Below are positions 1 to 5,195 of a stretch of 5,195 nt of DNA, piece after piece. Origin of the DNA: Treponemataceae bacterium (GTDB taxonomy: Bacteria; Spirochaetota; Spirochaetia; Treponematales; Treponemataceae); the NCBI GenBank assembly GCA_024697985.1, contig JAILRX010000196.1, positions 1 to 5,195 on the forward strand. The letters run 5' to 3'. The stretch's first letter is position 1, and every line of letters starts with the position of its first letter. Position numbers and translations under genes: made by a program. A model generated the notes under the pieces. That model was not told where the DNA came from. It saw only the letters and a list, made by a program, of their open reading frames with translations, and did no database searches.

Positions 1-563
1 AGGATTGGAGCGCGCAAATCTGAAAGCATGTCCGGGTCGAGTGGATCCAAGGCAAAAGCTCCGAGCCAGCCTGCACCCATCCAGTAAGCGGCGGCAACAT
101 CCTTTTTCTTCATTGATTTTAAAGCCTTCTGTTCCAGTTCTGGATTTCGGCTTGTGATATATTTTTCAAAATTCTTGTATCTGGCATTGAAATAATCGAG
201 GCCATACTGTTTTCCTCGAAGATAATGCATTTTTGCACGCTTTTTTTCTGCATACTGAACGTCAAATTCAGAATCCTCCATGACATCAGCCTTGGACTGA
301 ACAAAAACGTTTGCATACATTACGTAAAGCATCGATGAAGCCTGAGCAAATTTCTTGTTCTTAGGTTTAGCATAATGAAGGACTTCCATGCCCTTAACGA
401 CGAGTGGAATCGAAGATTCCATCAACACCATATCAGTTTCGCCCATAACAGGCTCCATCATGTTTGATGTAGATGCACAAGAAGTAATAAAACTGATTAA
501 TAAAACTGAAGCAATTAAAGAGACTACTTTAAAAGATAAAGATTTTAAGTTAAAAGTTTTCAT
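1..563 (-). CDS. tatT: TatT-like TRAP transporter accessory lipoprotein, partial (C-terminal part beyond left edge)
   Basis: 187 residues are visible and the frame runs open off the left edge. The N-terminus is a lipoprotein signal: a Lys-containing start, a hydrophobic stretch at about residues 13-27, and a lipobox ITSC with Cys29 as the predicted lipidated residue. The mature part carries signatures I associate with the TatT family (type protein T. pallidum Tp0956): LYVMYANVFVQ at about 79-89, then AEKKRAKMHYLRGKQYGL at about 105-122, and later AAAYWMGAGWLGAF at about 157-170. Known members are periplasmic trimers of TPR-like helical hairpins that bind the solute-binding protein of a TRAP transporter, with hydrophobic small molecules as proposed cargo. 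Family members are somewhat over 300 residues, so roughly half is present. The ATG at 561-563 is the only sensible start: an in-frame stop lies at 579-581 and no other start codon intervenes. No Shine-Dalgarno sequence precedes it. The TRAP permease and binding protein genes would be expected further left but are not visible. Family call is firm; substrate is unknown. Confidence 0.88.
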   Translation of the reverse strand, partial: MKTFNLKSLSFKVVSLIASVLLISFITSCASTSNMMEPVMGETDMVLMESSIPLVVKGMEVLHYAKPKNKKFAQASSMLYVMYANVFVQSKADVMEDSEFDVQYAEKKRAKMHYLRGKQYGLDYFNARYKNFEKYITSRNPELEQKALKSMKKKDVAAAYWMGAGWLGAFALDPLDPDMLSDLRAPI

Positions 564-579
564 TATATTAAAATATACT

Positions 580-597
580 TATTTTAACCTTAAAATA
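580..597. promoter_or_regulatory. Palindrome over the tatT -10 box, candidate operator
   Basis: A perfect inverted repeat with 8-base arms, TATTTTAA and TTAAAATA, is separated by CC. It covers the proposed -10 box (581-586) and part of the spacer. A related dyad, TTTTAA-G-TTAAAA, lies at 543-555 just inside the tatT coding region. Placement suggests an operator, but AT-rich DNA produces such palindromes by chance and no known regulator is recognised. Confidence 0.25.
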
Positions 598-610
598 CAA
601 GTACTGACAA
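581..610 (-). promoter_or_regulatory. Candidate promoter of tatT
   Basis: Reading the minus strand, TTGTCA (605-610, five of six matches to the -35 consensus) is followed after 18 bases by TAAAAT (581-586, five of six to the -10 consensus). Transcription would start near 574, only about a dozen bases before the tatT ATG. The -35 box overlaps the U-tract of the oad terminator, so tatT would restart transcription immediately after oad ends. The region is very AT-rich, so chance matches are possible. Confidence 0.45.
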
Positions 611-653
611 AAAAACAAGGCATATCAAGTGAAAGTTACACTCAATATGCCTT
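609..653 (-). terminator. Rho-independent terminator of the oadGAB operon
   Basis: On the minus strand, 36 bases after the oadB stop codon, arms at 639-653 and 617-631 form a 15-base-pair stem. Two of the pairs are G-U wobbles. The stem closes a 7-base loop (632-638) and is followed by one G and a run of seven T (609-615). The order stem then U-tract fits termination of leftward transcription. It separates the oad operon from tatT, which lies in the same direction. Confidence 0.9.
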
Positions 654-688
654 TAATTTTTACAAACTATTCACAGAAAAACTGATGT

Positions 689-2113
689 TTATCGTGCGTA
701 AGTTGAGATGAATACACCGGCTGCAATTGCAGTTCCGATTACACCTGAAACGTTAGGTCCCATGGCGTGCATCAAAAGGAAGTTACCCGGATCGTACTCA
801 AGTCCGACCTTGTTTGAAACTCGGGCAGCCATTGGAACGGCAGAAACACCTGCAGAACCAATGAGCGGATTGATTTTTTCCTTGAGGAAAAGGTTCATCA
901 ATTTTGCCATCAGGATACCACCGGCGGTCGCTACACAGAATGCAACCAAACCAAGGATGATGATACCGATTGAGTTACCGTTGATGATTTTTTCAGGAGT
1001 CATCTGACTTCCTACACCAAGACTCAAGAGAATTGAAACGATGTTCATCAATTCATTTTCCATTGTCTTTGAAAGTCGGTCTGCGGCACCACAGTTTTTA
1101 ACGAAGTTACCGAAACAGAGCATACCGATAAGAGGTGCTGCTGGTGGCAAAAGCAAAAGTGTGATTACCAAAAGAACGATCGGGAACAAAATCTTTTCGA
1201 TTCGTGAAACAGGTCGAAGCTGCTTCATTTTGATCTGCTTTTCTTTCTTTGTTGTCAAAGCCTTCATGATAGGTGGCTGAATCATCGGAACGAGCGCCAT
1301 GTAAGAATAGGCGGCAACGGCGATAACGGCCATCATTTCCGGAGCAAGTTTTGCAGAAACGTAGATTGATGTAGGACCATCAGCACCACCGATGATTGCG
1401 ATGGCTGCAGCCTGGAACATGTTGTATTCGATTCCAGGGATGAAGTTCATCAAAGCAACACCGAACAGTGTGAAGAATACACCGAGCTGAGCGGCACCAC
1501 CCAGAAGAGCCATCTTAGGGTTGGCAATAAGAGGACCGAAGTCTGTCATTGCACCGATACCCATAAAGATAAGCATTGGGAAGAATTCGTTTCCAACACC
1601 AGCGTTATAGATGATGTGGAGCATACCGTCAGGTCCCTGTCCCATTCCGGCACCAGGGATGTTTACGAGAACTGTACCGAATCCGATTGGGATAAGAAGC
1701 AATGGCTCAAAACCACGACCTGCGCCAAGATAGATGATGAGGAATCCGACACAAATCATGATGAGTTTCTGCCATCCTGGAGCAACTTTTCCAGCAAATG
1801 GATCTACTTTTACAGCCTCGGCTGCTTCCTTGGCAGCTTCTGCTTCTGCAATTTCTTCTGCAGTTGGAGTATGGATGATCTGGTAGATACCTGTGTTCTT
1901 CCAGATTTTCAACAAAAATTCGCTGGCCTTAATTCTAGGAACGTTTTCAGAACCCTTGATGATGGCTGTATCAGCAGTTCGGAACGATGGAGTTCCGGCA
2001 TCTGAATCATCAGCAAAAATATTAGAAGCAAATGAAAAGACAGCGGCAACTGCAAGAATCACGCACATGGCCTTAACAATATTGCTTGTTGTTTTGTTTT
2101 TTTCGTTTAACAT
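689..2113 (-). CDS. oadB: Na+-translocating oxaloacetate decarboxylase, beta subunit
   Basis: This 474-residue membrane protein decarboxylates carboxybiotin on the alpha subunit and couples this to Na+ export. Conserved functional residues are all present: GADGPT with Asp245, Tyr271 in AAYSYMALVP, Asn415 and Gly419 in NPLIGSAGVS, Ser424, and Arg431 in VPMAAR. From memory of the Klebsiella protein these match D203, Y229, N373, G377, S382 and R389, all at an offset of 42. The usual FEPLLLIPIGFG segment is at 135-146. About ten hydrophobic segments follow residue 114. Two parts look added. Residues 1-34 resemble a Sec signal peptide (basic start, hydrophobic core 14-29, NIFA-DD as possible cleavage site), and an Ala/Glu-rich segment at about 81-111 splits the normal N-terminal helix region (KIWKNTGIYQI ... 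GWQKLIMICVG). The start ATG is 15 bases after the oadA stop. Only a weak purine-rich AAGGCGGA overlapping that stop serves as ribosome binding site, suggesting translational coupling. Related GcdB and MmdB subunits are alternatives by sequence alone, but the alpha subunit type argues for oxaloacetate. Confidence 0.95.
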   Translation of the reverse strand: MLNEKNKTTSNIVKAMCVILAVAAVFSFASNIFADDSDAGTPSFRTADTAIIKGSENVPRIKASEFLLKIWKNTGIYQIIHTPTAEEIAEAEAAKEAAEAVKVDPFAGKVAPGWQKLIMICVGFLIIYLGAGRGFEPLLLIPIGFGTVLVNIPGAGMGQGPDGMLHIIYNAGVGNEFFPMLIFMGIGAMTDFGPLIANPKMALLGGAAQLGVFFTLFGVALMNFIPGIEYNMFQAAAIAIIGGADGPTSIYVSAKLAPEMMAVIAVAAYSYMALVPMIQPPIMKALTTKKEKQIKMKQLRPVSRIEKILFPIVLLVITLLLLPPAAPLIGMLCFGNFVKNCGAADRLSKTMENELMNIVSILLSLGVGSQMTPEKIINGNSIGIIILGLVAFCVATAGGILMAKLMNLFLKEKINPLIGSAGVSAVPMAARVSNKVGLEYDPGNFLLMHAMGPNVSGVIGTAIAAGVFISTYAR

Positions 2114-2128
2114 CGTAACAAATCCGCC

Positions 2129-4156
2129 TTATTTAATTTCAGCAATTGCCTGACCTGCAGTAATCTGTGTACCAGGAGTTACCAAATAGTGAATTGCTCC
2201 ATCTGCTGTTGCTTTAACAGGAAGTTCCATCTTCATTGATTCAACGAACATAATGTTGTCGCCTTTTTTAACGGAAGCGCCTTCCTGGCATGCATTCTTG
2301 AGAAGAGTTCCAGCAACAGGAGCTTCGATTACAGTTCCGTTTCCAGAAGCGGCAGCAGGAGCATCAGCAGAAGCTTCCACTACTACAGCACCACCACCGA
2401 TTGTAGCGATAACCTGGTCAGCAGCAATCTGGTTTCCAACAGCTACAGCAAACTTGATTTTTCCGCTTGCTGTAGCCTTAACAGGAAGTTCCATCTTCAT
2501 AGATTCAACAGTAAGGATGTCCTGTCCTTCTTTTACTTCGTCTCCGTCCTTAACACAAAGTTTAAGAACGTTTCCTGCAACAGGAGCCTTGATTGTAGCT
2601 CCGCCTGAAACTACAGTTTTTGCTGCGCCACCGGCTTTTGCAGCAGAGAATGCTACGTCATAAGAAGTTCCGTTTACAGTTACGTTCATCTTGTCGCTTG
2701 AAGGACCAGTCGTAACGTTGTATGAAGTTCCGTTTACTGTAACTGTGTAAGATCCGCCCTTGTTTTCGCCATTGCTTGCAGCAACTTTGAAAGAATCAGA
2801 ATTAACAGGACCGTTCTTTCTTTCAGCAAAGAATTTAGGAGCCTTTTTAGGGAACATAGCGTATGTAAGGATATCTTCGTCTGTTCCGTTTCCGCCTGCA
2901 GCCTTGGCTTCCTCAACCATCTTGTCCCATTCCATTGGAATTTCATCAGCTGGTCGGCAAGTGATAGGCTTGTCCATTCCGCTCTTTTCAAGAGCAATCT
3001 TAACGAGGTCCTTGTTAGGATCTGCAGGAAGTTTTCCGTATTTACCGGTAAGAAGTCCCTGGAATTCAGGAGTCATGATTTTGTATCGGCCCTGAAGAAC
3101 GTTGAGAACTGCCTGAACACCTACGATCTGTGATGTAGGAGTTACGAGAGGAACGTATCCAACGTCTTTGTGTACGAGTGGGATTTCCTTGAGAACGTCA
3201 TCCATCTTGTCGATGGCATTCTGTTCCTTAAGCTGGTTTTCGAGGTTTGAAAGCATACCGCCCGGTACCTGAGAAACCAAAATCTGTGGTTTAACACCCT
3301 TGAGGGCACTTTCGAATTTAGCGTATTTAGCACGAACACCCTTGAAATAATCAGCGATTTCAACCAGGGCTGGCAAATCCAAACCTGTGTCGTATTCTGT
3401 TCCTCGGAAGATTTCTACGATTGATTCTGTAGGCGAATGTGAAGTTGTCATGGACATTGATGAAATTACAGTGTCCAAAACATCAGCGCCGGCTTCAGCA
3501 GCCTTTACCAATGTTGCAACTGACATACCTGTTGTTGCGTGTGTATGAATCTGAACAGGAATATCAACCTTTGATTTGATTGCCTTTACGAGTTCGTAAG
3601 CGTCGTATGGTCTCAAAAGTCCTGACATATCCTTGATACAGATTGAGTCAGCACCGAATTTTGCATATTCTTTTGCAAGTTCAGCGTATTTTTCATTTGT
3701 ATGATATGGAGTTACGGCATAAGAGATTGCCATCTGAACGTGCTTGCCTGTCTTTTTTGCGGCAGTAGCAGCTCTCTGAAGGTTTCGTGGGTCGTTGCAG
3801 GCATCGAAGATTCGGAAAACACCGATACCGTTAGCGGCAGCTGTCTCAACGAACTTATCAACAACATCATCAGCGTAGTGTCGGTAACCCAAAAGGTTCT
3901 GACCACGAAGAAGCATCATGATAGGTGTGTTAGGAAGAGCGGCATGAAGTTTTCTAAGACGATCCCATGGGTCTTCGTTCAAGAAACTGATACAAGAGTC
4001 GTATGTAGCACCACCCCATCCTTCAAGACTTGTATATCCAATTTTATCGAGTTTATCACAGATAGGAAGCATATCAGCTGTCGTCATACGTGTTGCATGA
4101 AGAGACTGATGAGCATCTCGAAGAACCAAATCTGAAATTCCAATTTTTTTAGCCAT
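2129..4156 (-). CDS. oadA: Oxaloacetate decarboxylase alpha subunit (carboxyltransferase) with two tandem biotin-carrier domains
   Basis: This cytoplasmic subunit transfers the carboxyl group of oxaloacetate to biotin, releasing pyruvate. The carboxyltransferase TIM barrel covers about residues 5-290. It holds the expected metal and catalytic residues: Asp14 in LRDAHQS, Lys175 in CIKDMSG, and His204 and His206 in QIHTHATTG. From memory these equal D17, K178, H207 and H209 of the Vibrio cholerae enzyme, at a constant offset of 3. A conserved association region follows to about 445. Residues 472-501 hold a repeated VTVNGTSY motif. Two biotinyl domains follow at about 519-587 (ESMKMEL, biotin Lys554) and 608-675 (ESMKMEL, Lys642), joined by an Ala-rich linker. 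OadA usually has one such domain and around 590-600 residues, so the 675 here reflects the extra one. The ATG at 4154-4156 has AGGAG at 4167-4171, ten bases upstream. It lies 20 bases after oadG. Pyruvate carboxylase subunit B has the same domain order, but the adjacent oadG and oadB decide for the decarboxylase. Confidence 0.95.
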   Translation of the reverse strand: MAKKIGISDLVLRDAHQSLHATRMTTADMLPICDKLDKIGYTSLEGWGGATYDSCISFLNEDPWDRLRKLHAALPNTPIMMLLRGQNLLGYRHYADDVVDKFVETAAANGIGVFRIFDACNDPRNLQRAATAAKKTGKHVQMAISYAVTPYHTNEKYAELAKEYAKFGADSICIKDMSGLLRPYDAYELVKAIKSKVDIPVQIHTHATTGMSVATLVKAAEAGADVLDTVISSMSMTTSHSPTESIVEIFRGTEYDTGLDLPALVEIADYFKGVRAKYAKFESALKGVKPQILVSQVPGGMLSNLENQLKEQNAIDKMDDVLKEIPLVHKDVGYVPLVTPTSQIVGVQAVLNVLQGRYKIMTPEFQGLLTGKYGKLPADPNKDLVKIALEKSGMDKPITCRPADEIPMEWDKMVEEAKAAGGNGTDEDILTYAMFPKKAPKFFAERKNGPVNSDSFKVAASNGENKGGSYTVTVNGTSYNVTTGPSSDKMNVTVNGTSYDVAFSAAKAGGAAKTVVSGGATIKAPVAGNVLKLCVKDGDEVKEGQDILTVESMKMELPVKATASGKIKFAVAVGNQIAADQVIATIGGGAVVVEASADAPAAASGNGTVIEAPVAGTLLKNACQEGASVKKGDNIMFVESMKMELPVKATADGAIHYLVTPGTQITAGQAIAEIK
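2132..2602 (-). repeat. Tandem duplication of the biotinyl domain inside oadA
   Basis: The segments encoding residues 519-587 (2396-2602) and 608-675 (2132-2335) are homologous at a period of 264 bases, or 88 codons. By eye about 38 of 67 aligned residues are identical, including a 13-residue block around each biotin lysine (551-563 and 639-651). At DNA level 2217-2236 and 2481-2500 match over 20 bases, and after one mismatch eight more bases match. Elsewhere the copies have diverged considerably, so the duplication is not recent, or selection holds the core. Confidence 0.9.
2654..2743 (-). repeat. Short direct repeat in the oadA linker (VTVNGTSY motif)
   Basis: The codons for residues 472-481 (2714-2743) and 492-501 (2654-2683) both encode VTVNGTSYxV, with Asn or Asp at the variable position, at a period of 60 bases. 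This motif commonly precedes a biotinyl domain once in OadA-type and related proteins. Here both copies precede the first domain and none precedes the second. The repeat is therefore separate from the biotinyl-domain duplication, or is a remnant of rearrangement. Confidence 0.8.
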
Positions 4157-4176
4157 TTTATATTTTCTCCTAGTTT

Positions 4177-4419
4177 TTAGTGTAACTGTTTGTCATGGAT
4201 CGCAGCAGCAATCGCAGCAATTACAGATTCATTGTTTTGTGAAGAAGAAGCAGAACTGTTTTTCTGTGATTCCTTCTCTTTTTTGTCGAGTTTCAAGGCC
4301 CTTATCAAGGCGCTGGAACCGTACATAACACAAATCATGATGATAAGAAAGGTAAAGACTACAGCCAAACCAAGACCTGTAAGAATCAAGCTCTGACCTA
4401 GCATATCAACTATTGTCAT
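4177..4419 (-). CDS. oadG: Oxaloacetate decarboxylase gamma subunit (OadG), membrane anchor
   Basis: An 80-residue protein with the gamma-subunit plan: one membrane helix at about residues 10-32 (SLILTGLGLAVVFTFLIIMI), a charged Lys/Glu stretch at 43-53, a Ser/Asn-rich flexible linker at 54-65, and a short Ala/Ile C-terminal helix with the family-like VIAAIAAAIH at 66-75. OadG holds alpha and beta together, and in enterobacterial forms binds a metal through His-rich C-terminal residues. Here only His75 and His80 are candidates. The frame is open to a TTG at 4431, but I start at the ATG at 4417-4419. It has GGAGG five bases upstream, and that ribosome binding site lies inside the longer version. 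It is the first gene of the operon, directly behind the promoter, with 20 bases to oadA. Such small subunits diverge strongly, so identity rests on topology, C-terminal motif and position. Confidence 0.88.
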   Translation of the reverse strand: MTIVDMLGQSLILTGLGLAVVFTFLIIMICVMYGSSALIRALKLDKKEKESQKNSSASSSQNNESVIAAIAAAIHDKQLH

Positions 4420-4424
4420 AAATT

Positions 4425-4429
4425 CCTCC
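4425..4429 (-). promoter_or_regulatory. Ribosome binding site deciding the oadG start
   Basis: The minus strand reads GGAGG followed by AATTT and the ATG at 4417-4419. A five-base gap is well placed for that ATG. The alternative TTG at 4429-4431 overlaps the motif and has no comparable site of its own. Confidence 0.85.
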
Positions 4430-4449
4430 AAAATGAAATTCAGTTAAAA

Positions 4450-4478
4450 ATTATAATTTAAATAATTCGCTTATTCAA
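4450..4478 (-). promoter_or_regulatory. Probable promoter of the oadGAB operon
   Basis: On the minus strand TTGAAT (4473-4478, four of six matches to the -35 consensus) is followed after exactly 17 bases by a perfect TATAAT (4450-4455). Transcription would start near 4443, giving a leader of about 24 bases that contains the oadG ribosome binding site. Spacing and the consensus -10 make this a good housekeeping-type promoter. Confidence 0.7.
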
Positions 4479-4483
4479 GCAAA
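4466..4483. promoter_or_regulatory. Imperfect dyad between the divergent promoters, candidate operator
   Basis: TTCGCTT (4466-4472) and AAGCAAA (4477-4483) are inverted repeats with one mismatch around a 4-base centre. The dyad covers the -35 box of the oad promoter and lies upstream of the -10 of the plus-strand gene, so a bound protein could affect both. No known regulator consensus is recognised. Confidence 0.25.
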
Positions 4484-4486
4484 CTG

Positions 4487-4495
4487 TGGTATTAT
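4487..4495 (+). promoter_or_regulatory. Extended -10 promoter element for the YhhN-family gene
   Basis: TGG followed by TATTAT (4490-4495) is an extended -10 element (TGn plus five of six matches). No good -35 box is seen 16-18 bases upstream, which is usual for this promoter type. Transcription would start near 4502, before the GGGAG ribosome binding site at 4520-4524. Confidence 0.5.
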
Positions 4496-4530
4496 GAATG
4501 TAAAAATATAAAGTAAAAAGGGAGCCCGAT

Positions 4531-5195
4531 ATGAACCAAATCTTCTTATTAAGCATACCGTTTTTTGCAGTTTCCGCCTTTCACCTTGCTTCAACTTTTT
4601 TCAAAAACCAGCGGATTGCCGACTTCACGAAAATTACACTGATGCCGCTTCTGGCACTCGTTCCGCTTACGACGACAAACTTCACGGAAATACAGTTTCA
4701 CGAACTGACCATGCTCACGATAGCAATTTTAGCAGGATGTTTCGGTGACTTTTTCATGATAAAGCCACAGGTAAAAAAGAATTACCTTCTGGGAATCTTA
4801 TTTTTCGCAATCGGTCACGCATTCTACATAACACTGACGATTTTACGGCAGCCGCCTTTCTTTTCGGTCGTGCCGTTCATCATCCTCGTGGTGATTTACG
4901 CAGTTTTCATCACGCCGATGTATTTCATGCTCAAAAAGCCAAAAGGATTGGTCGGATTTGCAACCGTCGCATACGCCTGCCTTCTGATGGTCGTAAACTA
5001 CTTCTGTCTTTCGCCAATCGTGGAAGCGCTCTGCCTCAAGCAGGCCGTTTCAGCACTGGACAAGACAGTCTTTTTAAGGCTTGCCGGAAACCTCGTTTTC
5101 CTTCTTTCCGATTCTGTGCTTTCGATGACGATTTTTACCAAGGACTTCAAGTTCTCAAGATTCGTGATAATGATCACCTATCTGAGCGCGCAGTA
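4531..5195 (+). CDS. YhhN/TMEM86-family membrane protein, probable lysoplasmalogenase (partial at right edge)
   Basis: 221 residues are visible with no stop before the window ends; the last complete codon is Gln221, with two bases TA left. It is a polytopic membrane protein with about eight hydrophobic segments. Family signatures occur in the usual order: KITLMPLLAL at 34-43, AGCFGDFFMI with Asp73 at 68-77, LLGILFFAIGHAFYI at 86-100, AGNLVFLLSDSVL with Asp194 at 185-197, and ITYLSAQ at 215-221. In this family the last motif normally continues Tyr-Leu/Ile and lies near the C-terminus, so only a short tail is missing. Characterised members hydrolyse the vinyl-ether bond of lysoplasmalogens, giving an aldehyde and a glycerophospho-head group; two conserved aspartates are thought essential, and Asp73 and Asp194 fit. 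The ATG has GGGAG six bases upstream (4520-4524). It is divergent from oadGAB. Family assignment is good; the exact substrate is inferred. Confidence 0.85.
   Translation, partial: MNQIFLLSIPFFAVSAFHLASTFFKNQRIADFTKITLMPLLALVPLTTTNFTEIQFHELTMLTIAILAGCFGDFFMIKPQVKKNYLLGILFFAIGHAFYITLTILRQPPFFSVVPFIILVVIYAVFITPMYFMLKKPKGLVGFATVAYACLLMVVNYFCLSPIVEALCLKQAVSALDKTVFLRLAGNLVFLLSDSVLSMTIFTKDFKFSRFVIMITYLSAQ

Noticed and set aside
388..711. Plus-strand open frame of 107 residues at the left
   Set aside because: It lies antisense to the tatT N-terminus and runs across the terminator hairpin. The minus-strand reading has a lipobox and family motifs, while this frame shows no recognisable domain or ribosome binding site.
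2132..2602. Assembly artefact as cause of the doubled biotinyl domain
   Set aside because: The two copies differ at about 40 percent of residues and the reading frame is intact, so they are not a duplicated read or misassembly.
2253..2663. Plus-strand open frame of 136 residues opposite the biotinyl domains
   Set aside because: It is an Ala/Pro/Ser-rich translation produced by the complementary strand of the oadA biotinyl repeats, with no independent start signal.
3701..4135. Plus-strand open frame of 144 residues opposite the oadA N-terminus
   Set aside because: It lies entirely antisense to the catalytic barrel of OadA, where every catalytic motif is intact. It has no domain signature of its own.
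2129..4156. Pyruvate carboxylase subunit B as identity of the alpha subunit
   Set aside because: The domain order is the same, but the gene is sandwiched between gamma and beta subunits of a membrane decarboxylase and no biotin carboxylase subunit is present.
1..5195. CRISPR arrays, tRNA or rRNA genes, insertion sequences, attachment sites
   Set aside because: No regularly spaced repeats, no transposase frames, no terminal inverted repeats with target duplications and no recognisable tRNA or rRNA segments were seen. Gaps between genes are all 125 bases or shorter.

Overview
The window looks like part of a spirochaete chromosome, most likely a host-associated anaerobic Treponema. The evidence is a TatT-type TRAP-accessory lipoprotein, a family known mainly from treponemes and relatives, next to a complete sodium-pumping oxaloacetate decarboxylase operon. 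The taxon is inferred from gene content only.

Layout from left to right. At 1-563 (minus strand, running off the left edge) lies the N-terminal part of a TatT-like lipoprotein. The 125 bases at 564-688 hold a strong intrinsic terminator for the operon to the right, and a plausible promoter for tatT with a palindrome over its -10 box. From 4419 down to 689 on the minus strand is a tight three-gene operon, oadG-oadA-oadB, with gaps of 20 and 15 bases. It encodes the gamma, alpha and beta subunits of a biotin-dependent, Na+-translocating decarboxylase. The 111 bases at 4420-4530 are a divergent promoter region. From 4531 to the right edge, on the plus strand, is a nearly complete YhhN/TMEM86-family membrane protein, a probable lysoplasmalogenase.

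How the genes work together. OadA transfers the carboxyl group of oxaloacetate to biotin, and OadB decarboxylates carboxybiotin and exports Na+. OadG anchors the complex. The Na+ gradient can drive secondary transport. TRAP transporters are usually Na+-coupled, so a TRAP accessory gene directly downstream is a sensible but unproven partnership. The lysoplasmalogenase belongs to ether-lipid turnover and has no evident metabolic link to the pump.

The core genes are recognisable, and no wholly new system is visible. The unusual points are two tandem biotin-carrier domains in OadA, preceded by a small separate repeat. OadB carries a secretion-signal-like N-terminal extension plus an Ala/Glu-rich insertion. 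Arg codon CGA is used heavily in the oad genes. tatT appears to have a very short leader without a ribosome binding site.
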